Origin: Tsukamurella tyrosinosolvens
Lineage (GTDB): Bacteria; Actinomycetota; Actinomycetes; Mycobacteriales; Mycobacteriaceae
Assembly (NCBI RefSeq): GCF_900104775.1
Contig: NZ_FNSA01000003.1
Span: 4,712,001-4,776,000 of the forward strand
Direction: 5' to 3'
Length of the DNA stretch: 64,000 nt
Numbering within the stretch: the first letter of the stretch is position 1; each line of letters opens with the position of its first letter. This document shows, piece after piece, positions 1 through 7,000 of this stretch. The notes below the pieces were generated by a model, which worked only from the letters and a program-made list of their open reading frames with translations, made no database searches and was not told the origin of the DNA. Made by a program: the position numbers and the translations under genes.

Positions 1-364
1 GCGTGTTCGTGTTGTAACCGCCCTGGCTGCCGTCGCCCGCGTGCAACTGCGACAGGACCGCGGCGGGAAGCTGCTGCCCGTTGCGATCTTTACGACTATC
101 GAGGCCCATCAGCAGGATGTTCTCGCCACCATCGCTGGAACGCTGGCCGCCGGCCCGCTCGATCGCCGAGGACAACGAGAATCCGCCGATCGCCGTGCCG
201 AGCATCCACCATCCGGCCCCGGTGACGGCGAGCGTGACGATCGACAACAGCGCCACAACAGCGTGCGCCCTCCCGAACCGCGGCCCCGACACCGGGCGGG
301 CGGTGTTCCCAACCCCGTCGTCGACGTCTTCGACGGCGGGGGAGAGCCCAGATCGGTGTTCCAT
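1..364 (-). CDS. LytR-CpsA-Psr (LCP) family protein, 3' part outside window
   Basis: LCP proteins are membrane-anchored enzymes that attach glycopolymers such as arabinogalactan to peptidoglycan on the outer face of the membrane. About 121 codons are visible, from the ATG at 364 to the window edge. The N-terminus is cytoplasmic (about 30 residues), then comes one transmembrane helix (about residues 32-58), then the start of the LCP catalytic domain with NILLMGLDSRKDR and a downstream QLHAGDGSQGGYNT segment typical of actinobacterial LCP proteins. The rest lies outside the window. It is on the same strand as the cadD operon but separated by 155 bases. It could be chromosomal or carried on the island; the window does not show which. 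Confidence 0.8.
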   Translation of the reverse strand, partial: MEHRSGLSPAVEDVDDGVGNTARPVSGPRFGRAHAVVALLSIVTLAVTGAGWWMLGTAIGGFSLSSAIERAGGQRSSDGGENILLMGLDSRKDRNGQQLPAAVLSQLHAGDGSQGGYNTNT

Positions 365-519
365 GATCGGCTCTCCTAGGTTCAACTGACTCGAAACGGG
401 ATCGTCCCCGCAATCGCGGCCCGGTTCGCGACCATTGCGATGCCGCTCGCCGCTGCCGGGTGGTAGTGGATTCTGCGAAACGACCCCGACCAGGATGGAT
501 CTTTTCTGCTCGCGAGCTG

Positions 520-1125
520 TCATAGGCCGAACGCGCCGCCGGAGACCAGGATGACGACGCCGAGGCCGATCAGGACCAGCGGGAACAGCACGCTTTCCCA
601 CCGCTCGAGGATCTCGGCGACCTGGCGGCGGGTGGCGACGAACCGGGCGACGAAGACCAGGGCACCGACGAGGATGAGGAACACCACGCAGTAGGCGATC
701 ATCGCTTGGCCGCTGATGCTGACGAACACCGGCACGTAGACGCCGATGTTGTCGCCGCCGTTGGCGAAGGTCACGCCCGCGACGCCGAGGACACCGATCC
801 GGCTGCCGCTGCCCGCCCCGGTTCCGTCGCCGTCGTCATCGTCGTCGCGGCTCCGCCAGGCCGACCACGCCGCCCGCAGTCCGAGCAGCAGCGGGACCAG
901 ACCGAAGTACGGAATCGCGGACACCGGCAAGAACGCGCCGGCGCCGAGGGCGATGAGCACGGCCACGGCCAGGATGCCCGCGAATCCCAGGTATTGGCCC
1001 GCGGTGATCTTGACGGTGGTGCCGCGCTGGCCGGCGCCGCGGGCGAAGAACAGCGAGATCACGATGATGTCGTCGATATTGGTGGCCACGAACAGGCCGA
1101 TGGCTTGTAGAACGGATGACAGCAT
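520..1125 (-). CDS. cadD: CadD-family cadmium resistance transporter
   Basis: This is a small integral membrane protein of 201 residues, the usual length for the CadD family, which confers cadmium resistance by export or sequestration at the membrane. The N-terminus (LFVATNIDDIIVISLFFARG) carries the conserved paired acidic residues in the first membrane segment, and a second NGGDNIGVYVP segment repeats the same pattern in the middle. About five hydrophobic segments are visible, with a hydrophilic Asp-rich loop (SRDDDDDGDG) between them. The ATG at 1125 follows AGGAGG by 9 bases and overlaps the TGA of the upstream cyclase gene by one base; a GTG one codon earlier is also possible. It is the last gene of a three-gene operon. 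Confidence 0.85.
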   Translation of the reverse strand: MLSSVLQAIGLFVATNIDDIIVISLFFARGAGQRGTTVKITAGQYLGFAGILAVAVLIALGAGAFLPVSAIPYFGLVPLLLGLRAAWSAWRSRDDDDDGDGTGAGSGSRIGVLGVAGVTFANGGDNIGVYVPVFVSISGQAMIAYCVVFLILVGALVFVARFVATRRQVAEILERWESVLFPLVLIGLGVVILVSGGAFGL

Positions 1126-1829
1126 CACCGCGGACCTCCTGCGAGGGTCGGGTCGAACCGGTCGGCGCAGTCGGTCGAGCAGAACCACCACCTCTGGCCG
1201 CCGGCGGTTATTCGGTGCGCTGGCGCGGTCGCCGGGTCGACGCGGACCCCGCACACCGGGTCGGCCGGGTGCGGTGGTGCCGCGAGGTCGAGGGTGTGGA
1301 GCTGTATCGGGGTGCTGATGTTGCGCAGGTTGCGTTCCCCGATCGCGGTGGCGGTCAGTCCGGCGCCGGTGGTGGCGGGCAGGATCGGGTCGGTGATCAC
1401 GGCGTGGCCGGCGCCGGCGAGGGCGGTGATGCGGGCGGCGACGTTGACGGCGTGCCCGAACAGGTCACCGTCGCGGCCGACCGCACTGCCGTAGTGGATC
1501 CCGGCGCGCAGGGCGAGGAATCCGTCTTGGCCGGCGGCCGCGTCGGCGAGGGCGGTGATCGTGGCGAGCATCGCCTCGGGGGTGTCGGCGGTGAGCATCA
1601 CCGCATCACCGATGGTCTTGACCAGCCGGGTGCCCGGCTGCAGCGCCCGGCGGGCCTGAGCGGCCAACCGGATGGCCAGTTCCGCGGCTTCCTGGTCGCC
1701 GCACATCTCGGTCAGGACGCTGTATCCGGCGAGGTCGACGAACGCCACCGCCACCTCACACCGATCGAGCCCGGCGAGCTCGTCGGCCCGGTCACCGTGA
1801 TGATGCCCGTGCGGCGGCGGCGTGATCAT
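1125..1829 (-). CDS. class III adenylate/guanylate cyclase fused to a C-terminal YHS domain
   Basis: The protein has 234 residues. Residues about 22-185 form a class III nucleotide cyclase catalytic domain. VAFVDLAGYS and VKTIGDAVM supply the two metal-binding aspartates and the base-contacting lysine, and GHAVNVAARI supplies the transition-state asparagine and arginine, so it should be active. Residues about 192-230 are a YHS domain: DPVCGVRVDP, then WWFCSTDCADRF, with three cysteines as in metal-binding YHS modules of heavy-metal proteins. There is no membrane segment or HAMP domain. It overlaps the methyltransferase stop by 4 bases (ATGA) and cadD by 1 base, so all three are probably translated together. 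I infer that the YHS domain ties cAMP synthesis to metal or redox state; this is not known for the protein. Confidence 0.85.
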   Translation of the reverse strand: MITPPPHGHHHGDRADELAGLDRCEVAVAFVDLAGYSVLTEMCGDQEAAELAIRLAAQARRALQPGTRLVKTIGDAVMLTADTPEAMLATITALADAAAGQDGFLALRAGIHYGSAVGRDGDLFGHAVNVAARITALAGAGHAVITDPILPATTGAGLTATAIGERNLRNISTPIQLHTLDLAAPPHPADPVCGVRVDPATAPAHRITAGGQRWWFCSTDCADRFDPTLAGGPR

Positions 1830-2419
1830 CGGCCACCGCCGCGGCGGGCACGGAACCGCGTGATGATCGGGTTCTCGCGGACGGTGACGTCGGCCAGCGG
1901 CAGGGACGCCAGGTGCGGGTGGAGTTCGCCGCGGGTGATGAACCGGTGCGGTGCGCCTTCGAGGTGGTGCAGCAGCCGCGCCGGGGCGCTGCCGAGCAGG
2001 TCGTAGCCGACCAGCGTTCCGCCGGGCGCGAGCACCCGGGCGGCCTCGGCGAGTGCGCGTTCCCAGTCGACGACGTGGTGCAACATGATGAACGAGACGA
2101 CGGTGTCGAAGGTGCCGTCGTCGAACGGCAGGGCGGTGGCGTCGGCGACCTGGGCGTGGGCACGATCGCCGAAGCCCTGGAGCCGGTCAGCGGCGGCGGC
2201 GACCATCACCGGGTCGAAGTCGGTGACCGTCACCTCCACGTCGCCGGGGCTGGCGGTGAGGATCTGTGCGGCCATCGCACCGCCCCCGCCGCCGATCTCG
2301 AGGACCCGCCCGCGGGGGCTGACGCCCTGCAGCGCCCATGGCAGCACCCACCGGCCGGTCGCCGCTTCCCACGGGGTGCTGCGGCAGAACCAGGATTCGA
2401 TCGTCGACATCGACGGCAT
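1826..2419 (-). CDS. SAM-dependent methyltransferase (class I)
   Basis: This is a Rossmann-fold methyltransferase of about 197 residues. Motif I is VLEIGGGGGAMAAQIL, followed by TVTDFDPVMV (the acidic residue that binds the SAM ribose), DATALPFDDGTFDTVVSF and MLHHVVDWERAL, the order seen in UbiE/Methyltransf_11 proteins. The substrate cannot be read from the sequence. The ATG at 2419 has GGGAG about 10 bases upstream; starts at 2437 (ATG) and 2518 (GTG) are in frame. The last start would lie inside the metal-type operator, so I prefer 2419. It is the first gene of an operon with the cyclase-YHS fusion and CadD. A methyltransferase beside metal genes invites an arsenite- or metal-methylation idea, but no ArsM-type cysteine triad is visible. 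Confidence 0.75.
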   Translation of the reverse strand: MPSMSTIESWFCRSTPWEAATGRWVLPWALQGVSPRGRVLEIGGGGGAMAAQILTASPGDVEVTVTDFDPVMVAAAADRLQGFGDRAHAQVADATALPFDDGTFDTVVSFIMLHHVVDWERALAEAARVLAPGGTLVGYDLLGSAPARLLHHLEGAPHRFITRGELHPHLASLPLADVTVRENPIITRFRARRGGGR

Positions 2420-2483
2420 ACCACCAGCTCCCACCATGCTCGCCCGGCCACGGAGTGTGACCCGGGAATTCTTCGTGACGATT

Positions 2484-2527
2484 CGATTACACCACAGAAT
2501 CCCGCTATCATCGTCCACGAACGATGA
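2484..2527. promoter_or_regulatory. CmtR-type promoter/operator, copy 1 (shared intergenic region)
   Basis: A perfect 7-bp inverted repeat TCATCGT/ACGATGA with a 6-base spacer lies at 2508-2527. On the + strand, CGATTACACC is followed by 12 bases and then TATCATCGTC (2484-2515). The same blocks with the same 12-base spacing recur immediately upstream of the cmtR-like gene (3999-4042). Transcription to the right would serve the esterase gene; the divergent methyltransferase operon starts about 90 bases to the left. I infer that the ArsR protein encoded at 4033 binds both sites. Confidence 0.6.
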
Positions 2528-2651
2528 GAGTCAGGTTTGTTGCGGCTCGGTGCGATCGCCAAACCGTCATTAGTCCGGACGATGTTGCCCTCAGATCTGC
2601 CTCACTGAAGACGCCTCTCCTGGGGCGCGTGCGCGAACGGGAGTGCAGACG

Positions 2652-3896
2652 GTGAATCCTCTGCGGAATCTGCAGCTCACGGCAGGTCCCGTACCCCTTC
2701 TGTTGCTCGTCGCGGGCGGTGCTGCTCTCGCTGGCCTGATCGGCGCGTCCCGTCGCACGGGGTCTGCACGGATCGTCCTCGCCTGCGTCGGCGCCGCCCT
2801 CGTTGTGACGGCGGTGGTGGACTACCTCGTGGAGTTCGTGTGGAAACCTTTCCCGGATCGCCTCGACCCGCTGGTGTTGCTGTGGATCGCTCTCGGAGTG
2901 TTGGCGCTGCTGCTGGCAGGAGCGCGTGTGGCGGGCGCCCCGTCGTGGCGGTCCGCCGGGTTGAGTAGCGCGGCTGTCGGTGTCGTGATGCTGATGGGGG
3001 CCGGTCAGGTCAACTCGTTGTACTCGGCCTACCCGTCGGTGGAGGACCTCCTTCCTGTTGACTACCCGGCAACGATGCCCAAGCCATCCCCCGGTTCGAC
3101 AGTCCAGCGCGGGGTGGTGGTCAGGACGAACATCCCCTCCGTCCGGTCCCGCTTCGCCGCTCGGCAGGCGTTGGTGTACTTGCCGCCCGCGTACCTATCC
3201 GGCGCCCGCGAACAGTTGCCGGTCCTGATGCTCGTGCACGGCCAGCCCGGCGCGCCCCGTGACTGGTTTTCGGGCGGGAGGCTCGCACGGATCATGGACA
3301 CCTACGCGCAGCGCAAAGGCGGCGTCACACCCGTCGTGGTGGTCCCGGACGCGACAGGTGGTCAGTTCGAGAATCCACTATGCGCCGATACCCGGCGCAC
3401 GCGCGCGGCCACCTACCTCGCGGAGGACGTACCCGCCTGGGTACGTCAGAACCTGTCCGTCGCCCCGGCGGCGCGGGCGTGGGCGGTCGGCGGCTACTCG
3501 TACGGCGGCACCTGCGCCCTTCAGTTGGTGACGCGGTTTCCAGACGTCTTCCGCACGTTCCTCGCCTTGTCGCCGGAATCCGAGCCCGACCTCGGCGGAG
3601 GGCGCGAGCGCACCCTCCGGGAGGCCTTCGCGGGCGACCGAGGAGACTACGCCCGCGCCGATCCCATGACGTTGCTGTCCTGGCGCAAGTTCCCCGACAC
3701 TGCTGGCGTTCTCGTCGCCGGCACCGATGATGCTGCGTCGACCGCCGCCGCACAGCGCGTGGCCGTTGCGGCTGCCCGCGCGGGCATGGACGTGCGGACC
3801 CTTCGGTTGCCGGGCGGGCACGACTTCACCGTCTGGTCGCGAGGTCTCACGGCTGAACTCGACTGGATCAGCCGCCGCCTGGGCCTGCCTGCCTAA
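2652..3896 (+). CDS. membrane-anchored alpha/beta hydrolase, esterase D / mycolyltransferase-like fold
   Basis: This protein of about 414 residues has three or four hydrophobic helices in the first 120 residues, followed by an extracytoplasmic alpha/beta-hydrolase domain of the putative esterase family, which also contains the antigen 85 mycolyltransferases. Visible elements are VLMLVHGQPGAPRDW (oxyanion region), GGYSYGGTCAL (GxSxG nucleophile elbow) and LPGGHDFTVW (catalytic histidine). GTG at 2652 has GGGAG 8 bases upstream; another in-frame GTG lies at 2643. It is preceded by the CmtR-type promoter at 2484-2527, so it may be metal-inducible. Its role in metal resistance, perhaps envelope remodelling, is inference. 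Confidence 0.75.
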   Translation: MNPLRNLQLTAGPVPLLLLVAGGAALAGLIGASRRTGSARIVLACVGAALVVTAVVDYLVEFVWKPFPDRLDPLVLLWIALGVLALLLAGARVAGAPSWRSAGLSSAAVGVVMLMGAGQVNSLYSAYPSVEDLLPVDYPATMPKPSPGSTVQRGVVVRTNIPSVRSRFAARQALVYLPPAYLSGAREQLPVLMLVHGQPGAPRDWFSGGRLARIMDTYAQRKGGVTPVVVVPDATGGQFENPLCADTRRTRAATYLAEDVPAWVRQNLSVAPAARAWAVGGYSYGGTCALQLVTRFPDVFRTFLALSPESEPDLGGGRERTLREAFAGDRGDYARADPMTLLSWRKFPDTAGVLVAGTDDAASTAAAQRVAVAAARAGMDVRTLRLPGGHDFTVWSRGLTAELDWISRRLGLPA

Positions 3897-3998
3897 GCAA
3901 CAGCAGGACATTGGTCGCAGTCGGCTTGATGAGCGCCAGCCTCCAGTCTGTTGTACCGAGCGTTCAATGCTGTCACTCCCGGATCGTTCGAGGGGGCT

Positions 3999-4042
3999 CG
4001 ATTACACCGACCAATACAGGTATCATCGTCGTATGACGATGA
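3999..4042 (+). promoter_or_regulatory. promoter and operator of the cmtR-like gene; leaderless start
   Basis: The perfect 8-bp inverted repeat TCATCGTC/GACGATGA with a 4-base spacer (4023-4042) overlaps the start codon. A TATCAT -10 element (4021-4026) lies 6 bases before the ATG at 4033, so transcription probably starts at the first base of the start codon, and no Shine-Dalgarno sequence precedes it. The -35 region is weak. A bound repressor would cover both the -10 element and the start codon, consistent with ArsR autoregulation. Confidence 0.7.
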
Positions 4043-4464
4043 ATGAGTGTTCGGTGGCGACCGGGGCGGACCTCGATCCGGCGGTGGCGTTGTTCCACAG
4101 TCTCTCCGACGGCACCCGGCTGGCGATCGCGACCCGCCTCGCCCACGGCGGCGAAGCCCGGGTGGCGGACCTGATGGCCGAGTTGGGCCTGGCGCAGTCG
4201 ACCGTCTCGGCGCACGTGGCGTGCCTGCGGGACTGCGGGCTCGTCGAGGGCCGCCCGGAAGGCCGGCAGGTGTTCTACAGCCTGGCCCGGCCGGAGTTGA
4301 TGGATCTACTCGCAGCGGCGGAAACGCTGCTGGCGGCGACGGGCAACGCCGTGGCGTTGTGCCCGAACTACGGCACCGACACCGCCGTACCGTGCTGCGG
4401 AAGCGACGGCACGACCGCGGCCGGGACCGAGGAAGCTTCGGCGGCGAAGGCGGTGCGGCGATGA
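4033..4464 (+). CDS. cmtR: ArsR/SmtB metalloregulator, CmtR-like (Cd/Pb sensor)
   Basis: This is a winged-helix repressor of 143 residues. The recognition-helix region QSTVSAHVACLRDCGLV contains Cys64 and Cys68 in the same places as the alpha4R cysteines of M. tuberculosis CmtR. ALCPNYG supplies a C-terminal cysteine (Cys110) like CmtR Cys102, and Cys6 is a possible further thiol. CmtR proteins bind Cd(II) or Pb(II) with these cysteines and leave the DNA. A short tail with PCCG adds two more cysteines that CmtR does not need. The gene overlaps the P-type ATPase start by 4 bases (ATGA). The ATG at 4033 is chosen because the coding sequence becomes family-like there and it fits a leaderless transcript. 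Confidence 0.85.
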   Translation: MTMNECSVATGADLDPAVALFHSLSDGTRLAIATRLAHGGEARVADLMAELGLAQSTVSAHVACLRDCGLVEGRPEGRQVFYSLARPELMDLLAAAETLLAATGNAVALCPNYGTDTAVPCCGSDGTTAAGTEEASAAKAVRR

Positions 4465-6485
4465 GCGACGCATGCGGCTGCGGGCACGACGAACCCGCCG
4501 GTGAGGACGAGCAGGCCCCGGAGCACTGGTGGCAGGTGCGGGAGCTGCAGGCCGCCGCCGCGGCCGCAGTGTTTCTGCTCGCCGCGTACATCGTCGGCTG
4601 GACCGGCGGCCCCGAACCGATAGCCCTCGCCTTGGAGTGGGTGGCGCTGCTGATCGGGGCGTGGACGTTCGTCCCCTCCACGTTGCGCCGGTTGGCGAAG
4701 GGCAAGATCGGCGTCGGCACCCTGATGACGATCGCCGCGGTCGGCGCGGTGATCCTCGGCGAGGTCGGCGAAGCGGCGATGCTCGCTGTGCTGTTCTCCA
4801 TCAGTGAAGGCCTCGAGGAGTACGCGGTCTCCCGCACCCGCCGCGGCCTACGAGCGCTGCTGAACCTGGTCCCGGACACCGCGACCGTCCTGCGCGACGG
4901 CACCCCGACCGTCGTCTCCCCCGACGAGCTGGCCGTCGGGGACTTGATGCTGGTCAAACCCGGTGAGCGGATCGCCACCGACGGCCTCATCACCGAAGGC
5001 CGCACCGCGCTGGATGTTTCCGCGATCACCGGCGAATCGGTGCCCGTCGAAGCCGGACCCGGCACGCAGGTGTACGCCGGGTCGATCAACGGCACCGGCG
5101 CCCTGACCGTGCAGGTCACCACCACCGCGGAGAACAACTCGCTGGCCAAGATCGTGCAGATCGTCGAGGCCGAACAGTCCCGCAAGGGCGACGCGCAACG
5201 CCTCGCCGACACGATCGCCAAACCTCTGGTGCCGGCGATCATGATCTTCGCCGCCGCCATCGCCATCCTCGGATCCCTCCTCGGCGACCCGGCCACCTGG
5301 ATCGAACGGGCACTGGTCGTGCTCGTCGCCGCCTCCCCGTGCGCGCTGGCGATCTCCGTACCGGTGACCGTGGTCGCCGCGATCGGCGCCGCCAGCAAGA
5401 TCGGCGTCCTCGTCAAAGGCGGCGCCGCCCTCGAAGCCCTCGGCCGCATCCGCACCGTCGCCCTCGACAAGACCGGCACCCTGACCGCGAACCGGCCCAC
5501 CGTCGTCGACATCGCCACCACCGAACCCACCACCGACACCGCTGCGCCCAGCGTCGACAGCAGCGGCCCGGGCGGCACCGACAACGGTGGCCGCTCTCCG
5601 GGGCAGGAGTGGGTGCTCGCCGTCGCAGCGGCGCTCGAAGCGCACAGCGAACACCCCCTCGCCCGCGCGATCCTCGCCGCCCACGGCCAGACCACCGCCG
5701 CGGTCGATGTGCAGGCCGTTCCCGGGGCCGGCTTGACCGGTCTCGTCGACGGCCGCCCCGCACGGCTTGGGCGTCCCGGCTGGATCGAACCCGGCCCCCT
5801 CGCCGAGCGGGTCGCGGCGATGCAGGCCGGCGGCGCCACCGCCGTGCTGGTCGAATACGACGGGCAGGTCATCGGGGCGGTCGCCGTCCGCGACGAGCTG
5901 CGTCCCGAAGCCGGCGAGGTGATCGCCCATCTGCACCGCAGCGGCGCCACTGTCGCGATGCTCACCGGCGACAACACCGCCACCGCCACCGCCCTGGCGA
6001 AGATCGCCGGCATCGATGATGTGCACGCCGACCTGCGCCCCGAGGACAAGGCCCGCATCATCGGCGACCTCCGCCAGGATTCGTTCACCGCGATGGTCGG
6101 CGACGGCGTCAACGACGCCCCCGCCCTGGCCACCGCCGACCTCGGCATCGCCATGGGCGCCATGGGATCCGACGTCGCGATCGAAACCGCCGACGTCGCC
6201 CTCATGGGCGAAGACCTCCGCACCCTCCCCCAAGCACTCGACCACGCCCGCCGAGCCCGAACCATCATGCTGCAGAACGTCGGCCTATCCCTCGGGCTGA
6301 TCGCGATCCTCATCCCCCTCGCGCTGTTCGGGATCCTCGGCCTCGCCGCCGTCGTCGCCGTCCACGAACTCGCCGAGATCGTCGTCATCGCCAACGGCGT
6401 CCGCGCCGGGCGAATCAGGGCGCTTGCCCAGGCGGGGAGCGGTGCTGGCCAGCGGACTCCGACCATGGTGGCGGTCGGTCAGTGA
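4461..6485 (+). CDS. P1B-type heavy-metal ATPase, CadA/CtpG-like
   Basis: This efflux pump of 674 residues should export divalent soft metals (Cd, Pb, Zn) from the cytoplasm. It has no HMA domain; the N-terminus is a short Cys/His stretch (CGCGH) instead. Membrane segments lead to an actuator domain with [10 protein letters not shown], an ion-binding helix with ASPCALAIS (SPC rather than the more common CPC), the phosphorylation motif DKTGT, EHPLARA, and the hinge GDGVNDAPAL. A final pair of membrane helices follows. M. tuberculosis CtpG is controlled by CmtR in the same arrangement. It is fully coupled: its ATG overlaps the cmtR-like stop and its TGA overlaps the lspA start, each by 4 bases. 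Confidence 0.9.
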   Translation: MSDACGCGHDEPAGEDEQAPEHWWQVRELQAAAAAAVFLLAAYIVGWTGGPEPIALALEWVALLIGAWTFVPSTLRRLAKGKIGVGTLMTIAAVGAVILGEVGEAAMLAVLFSISEGLEEYAVSRTRRGLRALLNLVPDTATVLRDGTPTVVSPDELAVGDLMLVKPGERIATDGLITEGRTALDVSAITGESVPVEAGPGTQVYAGSINGTGALTVQVTTTAENNSLAKIVQIVEAEQSRKGDAQRLADTIAKPLVPAIMIFAAAIAILGSLLGDPATWIERALVVLVAASPCALAISVPVTVVAAIGAASKIGVLVKGGAALEALGRIRTVALDKTGTLTANRPTVVDIATTEPTTDTAAPSVDSSGPGGTDNGGRSPGQEWVLAVAAALEAHSEHPLARAILAAHGQTTAAVDVQAVPGAGLTGLVDGRPARLGRPGWIEPGPLAERVAAMQAGGATAVLVEYDGQVIGAVAVRDELRPEAGEVIAHLHRSGATVAMLTGDNTATATALAKIAGIDDVHADLRPEDKARIIGDLRQDSFTAMVGDGVNDAPALATADLGIAMGAMGSDVAIETADVALMGEDLRTLPQALDHARRARTIMLQNVGLSLGLIAILIPLALFGILGLAAVVAVHELAEIVVIANGVRAGRIRALAQAGSGAGQRTPTMVAVGQ

Positions 6486-7000
6486 TCACCGCGACGGTTC
6501 CGGCGGCGGCGACCGGTCGCGCACGCCTCGCGCGGCGGTGCGGGCTGCTGTCCATCGCCGCCGGACTCGCGGCCACCGATCTCGCCATCAAGGCCTGGGC
6601 CGCTAGTGCGCTGGCGGGCGACACAGTCATCGGAACTGGGCTGGTGCAGCTGCGGCTGGCATTCAATCCGGGTGCGGCGTTTTCGCTCGCCGCCGATGCC
6701 CCGGCGTGGGTGCTGCTCACAGTCACCGGCGTTATCACCTTCGCCGTTGCGGCCATCGCGTGGCGGATGGCGCCGAGCGCCGGGCGCCTCGGGCGGCTGG
6801 GGCTGGCAGCGATACTCGGTGGGGCAAGCGCCAACCTCATCGATCGGTTCCCCGATGGGGTCGTCACCGACTATCTGCACACCGGCTGGTGGCCGACGTT
6901 CAATCTCGCTGACACTTTCATCGTCAGCGGCGCTGCCATCTTGATCACCCTCACCGTATCGAGGAGTTCCGATGAGCGAGCACACTCACCTGAGCGCTGA
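6482..7000 (+). CDS. lspA: lipoprotein signal peptidase (signal peptidase II), accessory copy
   Basis: This is an aspartyl membrane peptidase of 172 residues with four membrane segments, which removes signal peptides from diacylated prolipoproteins. The two conserved blocks with catalytic aspartates are visible: GGASANLIDRFPDGVVTDYL and FNLADTFI. GTG at 6482 overlaps the ATPase stop (GTGA). A chromosome normally has a separate housekeeping lspA, so this copy is probably specific to the metal operon. The lead-resistance operon of Cupriavidus metallidurans also encodes a signal peptidase II (PbrC) beside its P-type ATPase, which points to Pb as well as Cd. Its client could be a lipoprotein encoded on the island. 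Confidence 0.9.
   Translation: MITATVPAAATGRARLARRCGLLSIAAGLAATDLAIKAWAASALAGDTVIGTGLVQLRLAFNPGAAFSLAADAPAWVLLTVTGVITFAVAAIAWRMAPSAGRLGRLGLAAILGGASANLIDRFPDGVVTDYLHTGWWPTFNLADTFIVSGAAILITLTVSRSSDERAHSPER

Noticed and set aside
3893-6466. 857-residue open frame on the minus strand
   Set aside because: It is antisense to the cmtR-like gene and the P-type ATPase, with Ser/Arg/Ala-rich composition and no domain; a high-GC shadow frame.
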